Of a stretch of 64,000 nt of DNA, positions 11,390 through 24,000 are shown piece after piece (positions within the stretch are counted from its first letter, which is position 1; each line of letters opens with the position of its first letter). The stretch lies in NCBI RefSeq assembly GCF_012489685.1, contig NC_080043.1:312501-376500 (forward strand), in the 5' to 3' direction. Origin of the DNA: Lotus japonicus (lineage: Eukaryota > Streptophyta > Magnoliopsida > Fabales > Fabaceae). The notes under the pieces were generated by a model. The model was not told where the DNA came from, did no database searches, and saw only the letters and a list, made by a program, of their open reading frames with translations. The translations under genes and the position numbers were made by a program.

Positions 11390-14300
11390 ATGAGTATCTG
11401 GCAAAACATGGTTTTTCCTGTCCGGCGTGTCTGGCTCACTCTCTCTTCTCGCCTCAAATCCTCCAAAAACGGTTCGTTCCTTTCTTTCATTCTTCTAGCT
11501 ATCCTATATATATAAATTAAATTCATTCATCACTTCATTTTTCCATGTTTCATATTCATATTCTATCTATCTATCTATATGCGCGCAAAAAACTCTTTTT
11601 AATTCACTCCCATGCTCTGCTACAGTGCTACTCCATCTCAAGTATATATTCATGCCATTTTCTCCATTTCTTAATTCCACCGTCTCACTTGCTAATCTAT
11701 ATGCTTAATTTTTTATCTGATATATATTATTTAATTTTATATCCAAACTTGCTCTCAGTCTGGGCCTGAATCTTCTTCTTCTACAACAAATTAAAATCAA
11801 ATGTTCAATTCGCTAGCTTCTTCCCTTCCTTTAAATGGGCTTTACTAGTCTAGCTAGCTAGCTAGATGTTGATTGGTTTTTTTGAGAGAGGCGATGCGCA
11901 ATCTAAATAATGGTAAGTTATTAGATGGATGGATATGGGTCACTTATCAGATACCACCCCTGTCCGTGTGTGTATGTCCATACATTCATATTCACATTGC
12001 TTTCTGTTATCAATTAAAGGGTCCATTACTTTACTTAAATTAATCTTCCAGACTTCCACTTAACATAAAACTAACCACATAAATTCTACCTCTATACTAT
12101 ACCCGCATAATAATATTCATACCTTTAATTCTACCTGCATCACACGCCTTTTTACCTTCCTTTCACCCAATTTGCCAACTCAAGTTTTTCCCAATAATAT
12201 AATATGCCACTAGTAATTATATTTAATACTTTCTCTATTCCATATAAAAATTGTTGTTTAAAGTTATGGTATATATAAAGAATAACATGCTAGTTTTTTC
12301 ATTCACCAAAAAAAAATAAGATACTAAAAATTATTATTACTACTATTTGACTACTTATTTATCCTTTTTTTAGAAACAGGGAATATAGTAAATACTCAAT
12401 AAAGAAAGAAGAATTGTGGGTTTTTTTTAATAGAAGAATTGTGGTTAGTCAATATAAAATGTGGTAATTAAATAAGATGATCAGTTAATGATATAGATGG
12501 AAAACTGAAAAAAAAGGCATTAAATAAAAAAGAGTAAAGTACACTCACCCCTCTCAAGGTTTGTTAGAATTACACTCCACCCCATTCTTGTCTAAAATCT
12601 ACACCCCACCCCATTTTATATAGATGCAAATTTAGTGACGAAAAATATTCTTCATTAATAATTAGTTATTATTTAAATTGTTAATCAATAATTTCAAAAA
12701 ATATTTTCAATATAATCCAATAAATTTAAAAATGAAAACATCACAGTCCTCCTCATTCTCTCAATCGCGGTCTTCCTCCATAAATTCACAATGCAAATTC
12801 TGCAATAGCACACCCGACCGGTTTACAAACCATATCTCGAACATAGGGAAACATGCTTGTGTTTTCATATTTGGTAATAATTCAATTTTAATAAAAATAA
12901 TCTCTTTATACCTCAAATTTTGAAAATTGGATTGTAGACCCAAAAAGCAAGACAAATGGGTGAAGAAAATAGAGAAACAAAATTAAGAAATATGAAGTGG
13001 ATCAGAGGTTATTAGAACCCAACGATGCGGTGGAGCACCGTTTTTAACAAAATCCAACGACATCTTAAACCAACAGAGCGTTCGCTCGCAACTTAAAGGG
13101 GGTGAAGTTCACAAGAAGTAGTTGAACAGGTAGCTTTGGGAATGTGCGATTCACGTTCTGTGGTTCAGGTCGCAACAAAACTTTGATGCATGGTGGTGCC
13201 ATGGGGTTTCACATTCTGGGACAGTGGCCGTCGTGTTAAAGGGAGCAAAGGCTTGGTGGTGACCGTTTGTGGTGAGAAATATAATTTGGAGACAGATGGG
13301 ACGTGGACTTAACAGACAGAGTGAATTGTTTTTTTAAATTTAATTCAGTAAAATTATTTTCATAAATTAATGTATGATAGTGTATATGCATTAAACTTAT
13401 TTAAATTTTAACTAATTAGTAATTATTTTTTATTAGTGACGAATTTGTTTTCGTCACTAAATTTTTCCTTTATAAAAAATGGGGTGGAGTGTAGATTTAA
13501 AAAAAGAATGGGGTGGAGTGTCATTCTTGCAAATCTTGAGGGGGGTGAGTGTATTTTACTCAATAAAAAACAACAAATTTTATGAAAGGCGCTAGTACAT
13601 GCTACTTGTGCGTGCGTGGTAACTACTAACTGACCTAACTTTTTTTTTGAGCCATGGCACTGAAAGAAAGATGAGGAGGATCCACATCGTTTTCTGTGCA
13701 ACTTTATTTATGCCGCCCCACCTAGTCACCTACTTTAGTGGCGGCTCAAAAATAACATCACACTATATTGTTACATCATTTTGCTAAGGTTTCCTCTGTA
13801 CCACAGTTTTAAGGTTTAGTAACAGGACCAATATCTGCCTCCATTGTTACATCATACTTTCTACAAATATGTAAAACATCCCAACAAGTATCTGGATATC
13901 ACGAAATCTTATTGTGGGAATGGTTTCAATAGCTTTTAATTGATATCAACATCACTTTTCTCATCATAAAAAGCTATAGCATATTTAATCACCTTAATTT
14001 TCACCTTAAGTTAGTCAGAACCTACTCACAAGTTTTTCCCCTGTATTTGATTTTGCCTTTCTAAGAAGATTTTCAAACATACCACTAGTCTTATTAGCTT
14101 TAATTTGAGAATCATTTCTTCTCCAAACATGGAAACTTATCCTCTTTGTAAACACACATAACATAATAATAAGATACAGGCATTTCTTTGAATAGATTTG
14201 AGCAATGTCCTGATTGTTAAGTGAAAATTAAATGTTATTAGTGGAGGGCTATGTGTTTAGTGTTATTGATGTTAGTGAAGATAATCGGTGCTTAGTAGAG

Positions 14301-14769
14301 TGATTAAAGTGAGTCATTGTAATTCTTTGATAATTGTAACAATCACTTATCATGCTAAAAGTACATTATATGTGTATGTGATTGATACTGAAATTAATAG
14401 AGAGAAATATAAAATAATTCAACTACTAAACACTTCCTCTTACTCTAAATTTCTCTGCTAAGATTTGCACTCGATGTAACTCATCATACTCTACTTTTAA
14501 GTGTTAGTTTCTACTTTGATGATACTGTTTTTTTATTGGCACGTACTGACATGAACATTTATGGTGCAGGAGCAGGATTGTTGAAGCTTCAGGATGATGT
14601 GCAGACTTGTGAATACTCTGATGTACAAGTGATGTGGGAAATACTACAAAGAACCGAAAGCGAAGTCATAGACAAATGCCATAAGCGCAAGCAACTACCC
14701 TTCTGGAGGATTTTTGTATGGTCCAACCACCATGAAGCTTCATCACAATCTGCAATAAAACAAACTTGA
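11390..14769 (+). CDS. Small conserved plant protein of unknown function (93 aa, two exons)
   Basis: Exons 11390-11471 and 14570-14769 join in frame (C-G|GTTCGT donor, GTGCAG acceptor) to give 94 codons. The protein starts MSIWQNMVFPVRRVWLTL, crosses the splice as KNGAGLLKLQDDV and continues CEYSDVQVMWEILQRTESEV to PFWRIFVWSNH. I recognise this as a small widespread plant protein family without a known role; no catalytic motif or clear membrane span is visible. A TATA-like CTTATATATC lies at about 11180-11189. The 3.1-kb intron is very long for so small a gene and contains a MULE element. The same frame is open upstream to an ATG at 11195, which would add 65 Arg/Lys-rich residues. I prefer 11390 because the family-like sequence begins there. 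Confidence 0.65.
12532..13561. mobile_element. MULE-like TIR element inside the intron of the small gene
   Basis: The inverted repeats start GAGTAAAGTACACTCACCCC and include two copies of a CTCCACCCCATT-type block. Exact 9-base target duplications AATAAAAAA flank it (12523-12531 and 13562-13570), though this A-rich sequence is weak evidence alone. No transposase. Confidence 0.8.
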
Positions 14770-15796
14770 AACCAACCAGACACATACAAATTTGATGCTT
14801 GTTTGTTTACAAATAATTAAAACTGCTGCATATTCTGCAACAGGCAAGTCACAGTCCTGTTATCTTCCCATTGCTGGCAATTGCATTGCAGAGGCATAGT
14901 CCTTGGTTTCTAAAACTAAGTGGAAGACACTGATAATACTGTAGTTGTAAATATGCTAATTTAGTTTGTCAAAAGTCACACACACCCAAGAGCTTTCGGG
15001 GAGGCACTACTGCTTCTTTAACAGCAAAGCAATTATGTTTCATGTCTCACTGACTATCAAACTAAACAACTTGGTAAACTCAGAAAATCACTATAGTTAA
15101 CTGGTTTTTGTTGGTAACAAGATTGTTTCAAGTTTTATCTGTGGGCTTAGAAACTAAGATTATTTCCTGAATGTAAGAACATGAGGAATGGTAGCAACAT
15201 ATATATTCTTTTTAGCATAACTTTTCTCACCTATACACCAACATCTGTCATTGAAGATTCATAAGGAATAGAGACTGCCAAGGGAAGTACTACCCCTCAA
15301 TTCATTAATAGCATCTATGGAAGAGTTTCTACTTAATTTCTCATAATCAATTTTGACAATCAAAAGTAACTCACATAAACTAATCCCTAAAATTAATTGT
15401 CGATTTAGAATCAATTGTAGAAGCATTTCCAAACATGACATTAATTCACTTCATTTTCCTCGTCTCTAACAGCAATCAGCAATGCCTTAAGCTGTTAAGC
15501 CCTTCTACATATGTTCTATACAACTCCATACAAAAATTAAACTTAGACATCTTTCCAAATTTTGAGCATAATATATAAGAAGTCCAGCCCAACCTACCTC
15601 TATGCTCATCACAGCATAATTAAAGTTGTGTGTGTAGAAGTCATGAAACCAAAATCAATGAGAAGCCAATAATTTTTTTTGATAGCATTGATCACAAACC
15701 TGGAATTGCAAATCACCCATCTCTGCCAAAAATTCTCCTACATCAATTGTCCTACTTGCTGAGCTAATAATTCTCACATCAATTAATCATCAATAT
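14770..15796. other. Intergenic, no gene seen
   Basis: AT-rich sequence between the convergent ends of the small gene and the FLA gene. I see no ORF of note, no TIR pair and no repeat that I can name. Confidence 0.5.
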
Positions 15797-16822
15797 CTAA
15801 CAACTCTTATTATTATTATACATCACATACACTGATAAGAAAGTAACAAGAATAGCTAAAGCCCTGTTCACACATAACTTGTTCACCCCTGAATTTGAAT
15901 TAGGATCCTCTCCTCCATTATCAGCACCACCACCAGGCGAAAGACTTAAATCTGCCGGCGCTTCACTTCCGTCGTCACCCGCATTAGGACCCGGGCCTGA
16001 AACCGAACCCGGAGTCGGACTAGGAGGAGACAATGCAGGCGCCGGAACTGGTATTGGAACCGCCACTGGCACAGGTGATACCACCGGAACTGGAACTGGA
16101 ACTGGTGTGGCTACCGGCACCGGAGACACCACCGGTACAGGTGAAACTACAGGAACGGGCGCGGGTACCGGCACAGGTGATACTACAGGCATCGGAACGG
16201 GAATTGGGGTGGCTACCGGAACAGGTGAAACAACCGGTACGGGAGAAGGTGATGGCGCGCCGTCGAGCAGAGCGCGTGGCATGATGACGGTGCTGACCTG
16301 CACGATGGAGATATTGTAAGGCTGAGAGAAAACGTCCTTGATCAATTTGGCGCCGGTGGCGTTGGGATCGGAAACGGAGCTGAAAGTGACGGAGCCGGTG
16401 CTGAGATCGGTGATCTTCATGAACCCCTGCATCCCCTGAGCTTGGCCGGTGGTCTGAAACAGAGTGGCGACGGTGATAGTCTGGTCACCCATGTTGTGGA
16501 ATTTCTCGACGTCAAAGTAGTCGAGAATGACATGGATGCTGAGCACCCTCTTGATGACGTCCATTGGCTCGCCGGAGATCGGGGCTAACCCGGCGTTATC
16601 GACGGCGAGGAGGGTAACGGTTTCCCTGTTGTTCAGCTCGTCTGCCAGCTTGGTTTGGGTGAGGTAGTTGCTGAAAGTGCTGTAAGAAGGGTATTGAGAT
16701 AGTAGTTTAGTAATGTCAAAACAAGTGGTGCAAGCAGGGAATATTACTAGTACAACTAGTAGTGAAAAATAGGAGAGCATGGTAGAAGAAGAAACACTCA
16801 TCTTGTCCAAGATCATAATCAA
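15797..16822 (-). CDS. Fasciclin-like arabinogalactan protein, FLA3/FLA14-like
   Basis: A single exon of 341 codons. A hydrophobic N-terminal signal peptide (about residues 15-32) precedes one fasciclin domain (about 35-190) with the H1-like [10 protein letters not shown] and the YNISIVQV end. A long proline/valine repeat (about 190-285, PVP and VSP units) offers Pro residues for arabinogalactan glycosylation. The C-terminus has a hydrophobic stretch ([14 protein letters not shown]) consistent with a GPI signal, though it ends in polar NNNKSC. One fasciclin domain and no second is typical of FLA3/FLA14-type proteins, cell-surface glycoproteins linked to pollen in Arabidopsis (family knowledge). 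The TATA box is so close to the first ATG that Met8 (ATG at 16801) is a likely real start. Confidence 0.85.
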   Translation of the reverse strand: MIMILDKMSVSSSTMLSYFSLLVVLVIFPACTTCFDITKLLSQYPSYSTFSNYLTQTKLADELNNRETVTLLAVDNAGLAPISGEPMDVIKRVLSIHVILDYFDVEKFHNMGDQTITVATLFQTTGQAQGMQGFMKITDLSTGSVTFSSVSDPNATGAKLIKDVFSQPYNISIVQVSTVIMPRALLDGAPSPSPVPVVSPVPVATPIPVPMPVVSPVPVPAPVPVVSPVPVVSPVPVATPVPVPVPVVSPVPVAVPIPVPAPALSPPSPTPGSVSGPGPNAGDDGSEAPADLSLSPGGGADNGGEDPNSNSGVNKLCVNRALAILVTFLSVYVMYNNNKSC

Positions 16823-16840
16823 GATGCATTTGATACTAGT

Positions 16841-16850
16841 TATATATAAG
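16841..16850 (-). promoter_or_regulatory. TATA box of the FLA gene
   Basis: CTTATATATA on the minus strand, 19 bases or more upstream of the first ATG. With usual spacing, transcription would start near 16810-16818. Confidence 0.55.
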
Positions 16851-17257
16851 CACTTTAATTGAGACTAATTCAGATTTGTTGATTTGTTTTGCCAAATTTT
16901 TAGGACAATACTTAAAGTTGGATTGATTAATTCAATATGATGATGAGAAAGAAGAGGAGGAGGAGTAAATCGTGGAGCTTTGCTAGGCCATTTCAAGTTT
17001 GACAATGTACAAATGCCTCCTACTTAACTGGCTAATTAGTTTTTTTTCTTCTCTTACTTAAAGATGGACCAAGCATGAGTTATTTTACTTTTTATTACGT
17101 GTATACTATACAGCAGATTATGGACTTTTGGCAACTTAATTTGATCTACTGCCATTCAATGTGTGAGCCATATATTCAATTATAAATCATGGATTTCTTG
17201 ATCCTAATTTTTATTAGTGAAAAATAAGATTTGCTGTCATTTTTATAATATATATTT

Positions 17258-18953
17258 TTGGGTTAAATATATTTTTGGTAGCTATCTTATACCATAAACT
17301 AAAATGGTCCCTATGAAAAAGTTCCATAGTTTTTAGCCTTGAAAAACTATACTTTGTTTGATTGAAAATAGTCATTATAGCGTCATAAAACATTTTAAAA
17401 TAACAGCACACTTGACAATCCTATAAGATGTGGGTTTTCAAGTGTAACTTTCACGGTAACAAAACGTGAAATACCGCACTCAAATCTTTAATTACTCATC
17501 TTTTTCAACTTTTAACGTTGATCTCCACTTGTCGAAGGGATAAAAATCATAGCATTGTTTATTGAGTTTCTAAGATGCAATTTTGTTTTTCTGCCGTTTT
17601 AAAATGAACTTCAATTTTTTAGCCATAAATCCTCATGATTCAGAAAAGTCACATTGAATTTTAACTAATCCAAGTTAATCTACCTGGGACAAGACTCTCA
17701 TTTTTGTGTGCCGGTTCTTTTTACCATGTATAAGATTTGAACCCTGAACAATGAGAAGAATCAAAAGGCATTAATTTTCACATATGATAATGTTTTACTT
17801 AGAAAAGGGCCATTCGGATCCCAGATTCAATTAGGAAAATGAAATTATTTGAATACACCCCTATAGTAATGAGTAGATACATCATTTATTCTATGAAATG
17901 AAAATGTTGTTTTTTGCTTATAATAGTGACAAGAGGGTGTATGTTGTTAGAAATATAATATAAAATCATTTATGTGACTATTATTTAATATTTTAAAATT
18001 TTTTAAATAATTGATTGCTTGACATAGTATCATATCGACCTGTTTATTATACACTTCAAGCTTAAGTGAGTTTTTGTGTGAGGATGTGTATTAAAATTAT
18101 AATGTAAAACAATTCAGGTAGCCCAAGAAGCTAAAATCATCCCATTAAATTCAACTGAAAATCATAATTAAGGCCTAATGCCTACTAATTTCTCAACTAG
18201 CTAGTGGCAGATGATTGTGAATTTGATCTTATTGCACTAATTTTTTTAGAAAGAAAAAAATATGTATTAACCACAAGGTTTGGAAATAAAGTTCAAAATG
18301 GGATAACGAAGGTAGTTATTACAACAAAAAGATAACCACCAACCAATAAAAAATATCCCCAACAAACCAAGAAGGAAAACCCCGCAAAAACCAACCTACC
18401 AAGATTTACGAGAAAAACCAAAGACACCAAAAACCAACCCAAGAACAAATGATCCAAGCTAATTAAAAATCAACCAGAGAAATCCAAAGAACCCAAATTT
18501 TCTCTATTTAATTTGATTTGTTATGTGTAATTTTCCTTTGCTTTTATGTTGATTCAATCCTATGATGAAACTATAAATAGTTACTAGTCCATTGTAGATT
18601 CATTGACTAGAGGTTCGGGGGAGAGAAGGGAAAATTAAGGTTTAAGTGTGGTGGTTCGTCGGGGAAAATGGTTGAAGAAGGGGTGATGATGGGTGGGAGG
18701 AGGAAGAGGAAGAGGAAGAAGAGAGAAAAATGGAGAAACACTAAATTTGATAAAATTTTGAAGAACTAAAACTGATGTGAAAATAACATGTGGACATTTA
18801 TATTTGACTAAGATTGTCATGTCGACTAGCGATTGGGTAAAAAGTATTTCAAAAATGCTTTATGACATCAAATAAAAAAATTCAGGACTAAAAATTATAA
18901 TTTTTTTTCATAATAACCATTTTAGATTATGGTGTTACTTTCCCAAAAATCTT
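17258..18953. repeat. Old degenerate TIR element between FLA and RAD23
   Basis: The left end (about 17258-17400, with ACCATAAACTAAAATGG) and the reverse complement of the right end (about 18830-18953, with ACCATAATCTAAAATGG) match imperfectly over more than 100 bases. No clear target duplication. The interior includes A-rich sequence at 18244-18490 that resembles a LINE tail read backwards. No gene in this interval. Confidence 0.4.
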
Positions 18954-19257
18954 ATAGCGCATAAGGGCTAAGGGATTCTCTTTCTCCAAAAGAAGGCTCT
19001 TTACCAACTCTAGGTAGGTTTCCCCTCCCCTTAGTGAGAGTTCACCTCTTTAGTGAGATCTGCATTCTCCTCCACCCTTCCGCCAATATTCACTTCCTTG
19101 ATTAGTGACCTTTTTCTTCACCTCCTCCTCCACCTTCTTTTCTCTCTTTTTCCTTCTTCCTAGTTTTCCTTTTATCACCCTCCATCCTCTCCTTTACATA
19201 TATCTCTCCCGCATCACCTTTTTCCCTCCTCTTTTATTTCACATTCTTACCTTTAAC

Positions 19258-19457
19258 CAGTGGCGGACCTACCACAGGGCTTGGTAGGTCCAATGCCCTG
19301 GCTCAAAGTAAAAAAAATACAAATTTCTTTGGACTAGGTAGGTTTTTTGGCCCAAAAAAAAAATTAGAGAAAAGACAAATTTATAAGGAAATGCAAAGTT
19401 TAGAGATTAAATCATAAAATTTGCCTAGGCTTCCTAAAATTTCTAGTTCCGCCACTT
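19258..19457. mobile_element. hAT-type MITE
   Basis: A 200-base element with ends CAGTGGCGGA and TCCGCCACTT and exact 8-base target duplications CCTTTAAC at 19250-19257 and 19458-19465. An 8-base duplication with CAGTGG-type ends is characteristic of hAT elements. Confidence 0.8.
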
Positions 19458-19465
19458 CCTTTAAC

Positions 19466-20099
19466 CTTTCATCATTGTGGTATCCCTTTGCTCCATCAAT
19501 GTTTTTCTTCATCTAATGTCTAAACCTCTTGCATGCAAAAAAAGTGTTACTTTGACTGCATTCTTTGATATATGGTGGGTTCCCTTGCATCTAAATATGT
19601 CTACAACAGTGGCAAAGTCTGTTAGGCTACGAAATAATAAATATTCCTTTTAGTTAAGCGACAGATCGTATGATTTGCATTTTTGTTTGTGCTATAGCAT
19701 TGCAGAATCGCTATAGTAGGAGTTTGATTTTTTTTTCTCCTTACACACAGTGTTTTAGGTGTTCTTTTTTTGAAATTGTTGGTTAGTTGACTTTGTAGAC
19801 ACTAATTACTATTGAAATAAAAGGAAACATGGTATGGTAAGATATTGTTTCATTTGTTTTGAAACAGATATTGTTACAGTAGTTTTTGCATATTCATGCT
19901 TAAATCCAATGATATCTTTAAATTTATGTTTGTTCTTAAAATTTGTCACATACCTCTTTCGCATCAAGTATTTAATTTTTTTTTGATACATCGAAAAACC
20001 TCAAGTATTTAATTTTATAATCGATGTGTTTTCTTACTCTTATTTTTTATGCAAACGACAAAATGAAGAAGAAGAAAAATACAAAAATAAACGACATTG
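19466..20099. other. Intergenic, no feature seen
   Basis: AT-rich DNA with no supported ORF, RNA or repeat boundary. Confidence 0.4.
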
Positions 20100-20640
20100 T
20101 ACTAACCTATCAAAACAGAGACCTTCAACGTATCAACAAGCAAAAACTGACTCATACCCTTCAAAGATCTCTTTAGGATAACTAACTCATGACCCTGACT
20201 TACATTATCTCCACACACCAAGGTCTCCTCAACAACTTGTTATTATCTCATAAAATGGCAAAATGCCCACATGCCTATAAAGACCTGGATGTGAAATACT
20301 AATAAGCTTCACTGCACATTGAGGATGTGATTGACAAATAACCCTCCTCAAGCACATATTCACATATTGCCAAGAGAAGTTTGTAGCGAACACCTGTAAA
20401 TCCAAATTTCGCCAAACATCTCTCACATTACCACAATCTCGATCTCAAGTAGTGTAACACGTATTCACTCGCTAACTATATAAAATGTCCACGTGATTAT
20501 GACATTCTAGAGGTGACACTAATAGACTTCATTGCATCTTGAGAATCTGATAAACAGATAACCTTTTTCAAGCCGAGAGTCTAAACAAGCTTCAAACTAT
20601 GAGCTATATAAGTATTAATGAAGAATGTACAATGAAAAAA
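20100..20640 (-). mobile_element. LINE RNase H fragment
   Basis: Minus-strand translation gives a LINE RNase H-like run (RRVICQSHPQCAVKLISISH, then HPGLYRHVGIL). The core (about 20298-20356) recurs in diverged form at about 20520-20572. It lies 370 bases or more upstream of RAD23. Frames are broken. Confidence 0.45.
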
Positions 20641-21004
20641 AAAAACCTCAAACCCACCCTCCAACCCTCCATTGACATCTCACTAACATCCTCAAACTCC
20701 TGCTCAATATTTCTACTAAAAATTTATCAATTTTTTTAATGAACCACTTAAAGTTAAGAAGCACAAATAATGACATATTTTAATTTCATAGAATTATTTA
20801 ATTATTTTGAAATTAGGCAGAACCGGAAAAAAGTGTTTTGGGTCCATGAACACAAAAAAGTGTAGTCTTACTCTAATTTAAGGAAAAAGAAAAATTAAGG
20901 AGAAAGAAAAAGAGTGTGCGAGGCAAAGTGGCTAGGGTTTCATTGCCAGCAGCAGCGTAGCTGAATCGGATTGAGATCGGTGCTGTTACGTTGCGGAGGC
21001 TCCG

Positions 21005-24000
21005 ATGAAGCTCACCGTCAAGACTTTGAAAGGCAGCCATTTCGAAATCAGGGTTCAACCCTCTGATTCTGTTAGTTTTCTCTTCGTTTTCATTGCTTTC
21101 AATTCTGTTTTCTTCTGCCTTCTCTCTCGCTGAGCTGCATTGTTCATTCTATTCGTCATTGTTCTGAAACTGCCATTTTTAATTCAAAGTTTTTATCTTT
21201 GTATTTTCCCTGTATCATTGATTATTATTTTTATGTGATATTTGATATGATTATGCTGTGATGTGAATTGTGATGTAACCCCTTACTTTTGATTTCTTTC
21301 TTTCTCATTTCTGTTAAATAAATGATCTTTGGTGTCTGCACTCAAGCCTCTCTGTGTCAATTCCATGTTGCCCTTTTTTAATCTAATGTCAATTTCATAT
21401 TTGCCCTTTTTTCTAGCTGAAATTGAGCTACTATCTTTTTTAACTCAGATTATGGCTGTCAAAAAGAATATTGAAGATGTGCAAGGCAAAGATAATTACC
21501 CATGTGGGCAGCAATTGCTTATTCACAATGGGAAGGTTTTGAAAGATGAAACTACACTAGCAGATAATAAGGTCTCTGAGGATGGCTTTCTTGTTGTCAT
21601 GCTTAGTAAGGTATGTTAATACTGAATTCAATTTATCTAGTTTATTGTAAACATATTACCATCTAGGTTGCATAGATACGGGTACGGCCACGGGATATGG
21701 GATTTTTTTAAATTTAAGGTACTGGTATGTCCATATATATTTAAAAGATAAAAGAATGCCAATTAGTGCGTCACTTTCATCTAATCTCACTTAATTTTAT
21801 TATTTACAATTAATAGAAAACCCACCTTTCCCATGGCTTAGCAAATAAAAAAAAGACAAGAAACTAGAAGAAAAGAAGAAATTGGGGATCGGCATTTTCG
21901 ATTTAAAATCAGCAATCTTAAATAGAACAAAATATTGGTTCATGGGAGAATCGATTCATACATGAATAGAGGTCAAGAACGGCTTACAGGCGTATGGTGG
22001 AGAATGAACAGGATGGCCTCCTAGCGCTCATGAACATCGAAGAGGATGGTTGTGCAGCAAACAACCGAGTAGCACCGCGAGCAGACTCGAAGTACATGTA
22101 AAATGGTGGCCGGCGGACGAGGGAGAAAATCAAACATGAGTGAGGGAAGAGCAGCGGTAGGTGTGGATGAGGTTAAAGAAGTGGAGTGAGTAATCTGTAA
22201 TTGATTTTTTTCTTTTATATAAAACATAAAACGACGTAGTTTTGAGAATTAAGAACCGACGAAGTACCCGTGGAGAACTCGAAACGTACCCAAAATGTAC
22301 CCAATTTTTTTATTTGGAAATTGGTACGTACCCGTAACCTACCTAGGTTTGCCCATGCTTTGGAGATTACCATAATATGCCATTTTAATATTCTTCTATT
22401 TGCAGAGCAAGACCATGGGATCTGCTGGCACTTCATCGACTCAGGCATGTTCTTCCTCATTTTTATTATCCTTTTTCCATTTGGGTTATCTTTCTTTTTA
22501 CACTGTATGAGCTGGTGATTGTGCATGTATTGACAGCCTGCTAGCAATCCACCTATATCAGTATCAACACCTAATCCCGCAGCTCCAGTACAAACTCAGT
22601 GAGTTTGTTTGAAATAGTTTATGATGTAGTTGTTTTTATATCAGCTGAGTTTTTGCCCTAATTTATGTTATCTGGTTCTGCAGGTCTGCAAACAATGTTG
22701 CATCTGCCACAGATGCCACAACTACGAAGTATGGCTTTTATTTGTATATTTCTCTGGATATACTATTAAAAAATTGTAATGAAGTTTCTATTCATTATGC
22801 CACTATATATATACTGCCTTTAAGTAGTTCCTGTCTCATGATCAATAAGCTCTGCGTTTAATCTTTAGCAATACATTCAGGAGTCCAAATGTGTTGAATT
22901 TGGCATGATGCTAGTAGGGCTAGCATGTAAATTTGGGATACCCTGATTTAATATTCCAATTAAGATTGTCTGATCGCAAATCGGACAGGTCCTAATTAAT
23001 TACTATTTCCTTTTCACAAGAAGGACAGGCCAATTTTGCCAGAGGCTAGATTGGGGTGAAATGAAAATGAGCTAGCCTGATAATTTTTGGTTTGGCCTGA
23101 TCTAGTTAGTTATTCTTTCCTCCACTGTCCTGATAGGCAAGCCAGTTTGGTCCGATTCTAAGCTGGGCCAGCAATGATTTCAGGCTTGCACAAACTATCG
23201 ATTTTTTTTTCCTGTCATGGCCCCTGAGAAGGGCCAAACTTTGGAGTAAAATATCATTTTGATCCCTAAAAGTGTAGCGTTTGTCATTTTAGATTTGTGT
23301 ATTCCCTGAAAGTATGATCCGTTGGTCAATCTAATTAATCTTTTTTTTACAATCAGGGTCCTGGGAAGGGCCAGACTTGTGTCTAGGCTTATTCATCTCA
23401 TTGCATTTAGACATCACTACAGCTGCCATTTTCAATTGTTCACCAATCTTTAGATCTAAATTTTTAAAACCTTGTATACTATGTACAAACCATAGTCTTC
23501 TAATTATAATTACGCCCAAAGTTTTCATGATATCCATAAACATCTCACCATCATGCTGCAATCAACTAATTGAGTCGTTTTCCATTCCCCCCTTTCATTT
23601 AATCAAGCCTTTTGAAATACATTTTGCTGTCTTTTTTGCAGTGTGACTGCAGATACTTATGGTCAGGCTGCTTCAAATTTAGTTGCTGGTAGTAGTAATA
23701 TTGAGCAGACTATTCAACAAATTATGGACATGGGCGGTGGCAGCTGGGACCGGGATACAGTTAGTCGTGCTCTTCAAGCAGCTTTTAATAACCCAGAGCG
23801 TGCTGTAGATTACTTGTATTCTGTATGGCTTTACTGCTCACCGTAGATTCCAAGTGCTCAAGTTTGCTGCTGTATCTTTTCAATGTCACAATTATTTATT
23901 TATTTATTTGCAGGGAATTCCTGTGGCAGCGGAAGTTGTTGTACCGGCTGCTAATCACCCAAGTAGTCAGACTACTGAAACAGGTGGGGTCAGTGCTGGA

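Noticed and set aside
11182..11526. 114-codon minus-strand ORF over exon 1 of the small gene
   Set aside because: It is antisense to the exon and leader and has no family similarity that I recognise.
15879..16319. 146-codon plus-strand ORF over the FLA gene, rich in Gly and Thr
   Set aside because: It is the reverse complement of the proline/valine repeat of the FLA gene. The minus-strand reading has signal peptide, fasciclin domain and tail; this one has no domain.
21329..21619. 96-codon ORF treated as a gene
   Set aside because: Only its end (21449-21610) is coding, as RAD23 exon 2; the rest is intron 1 read through.
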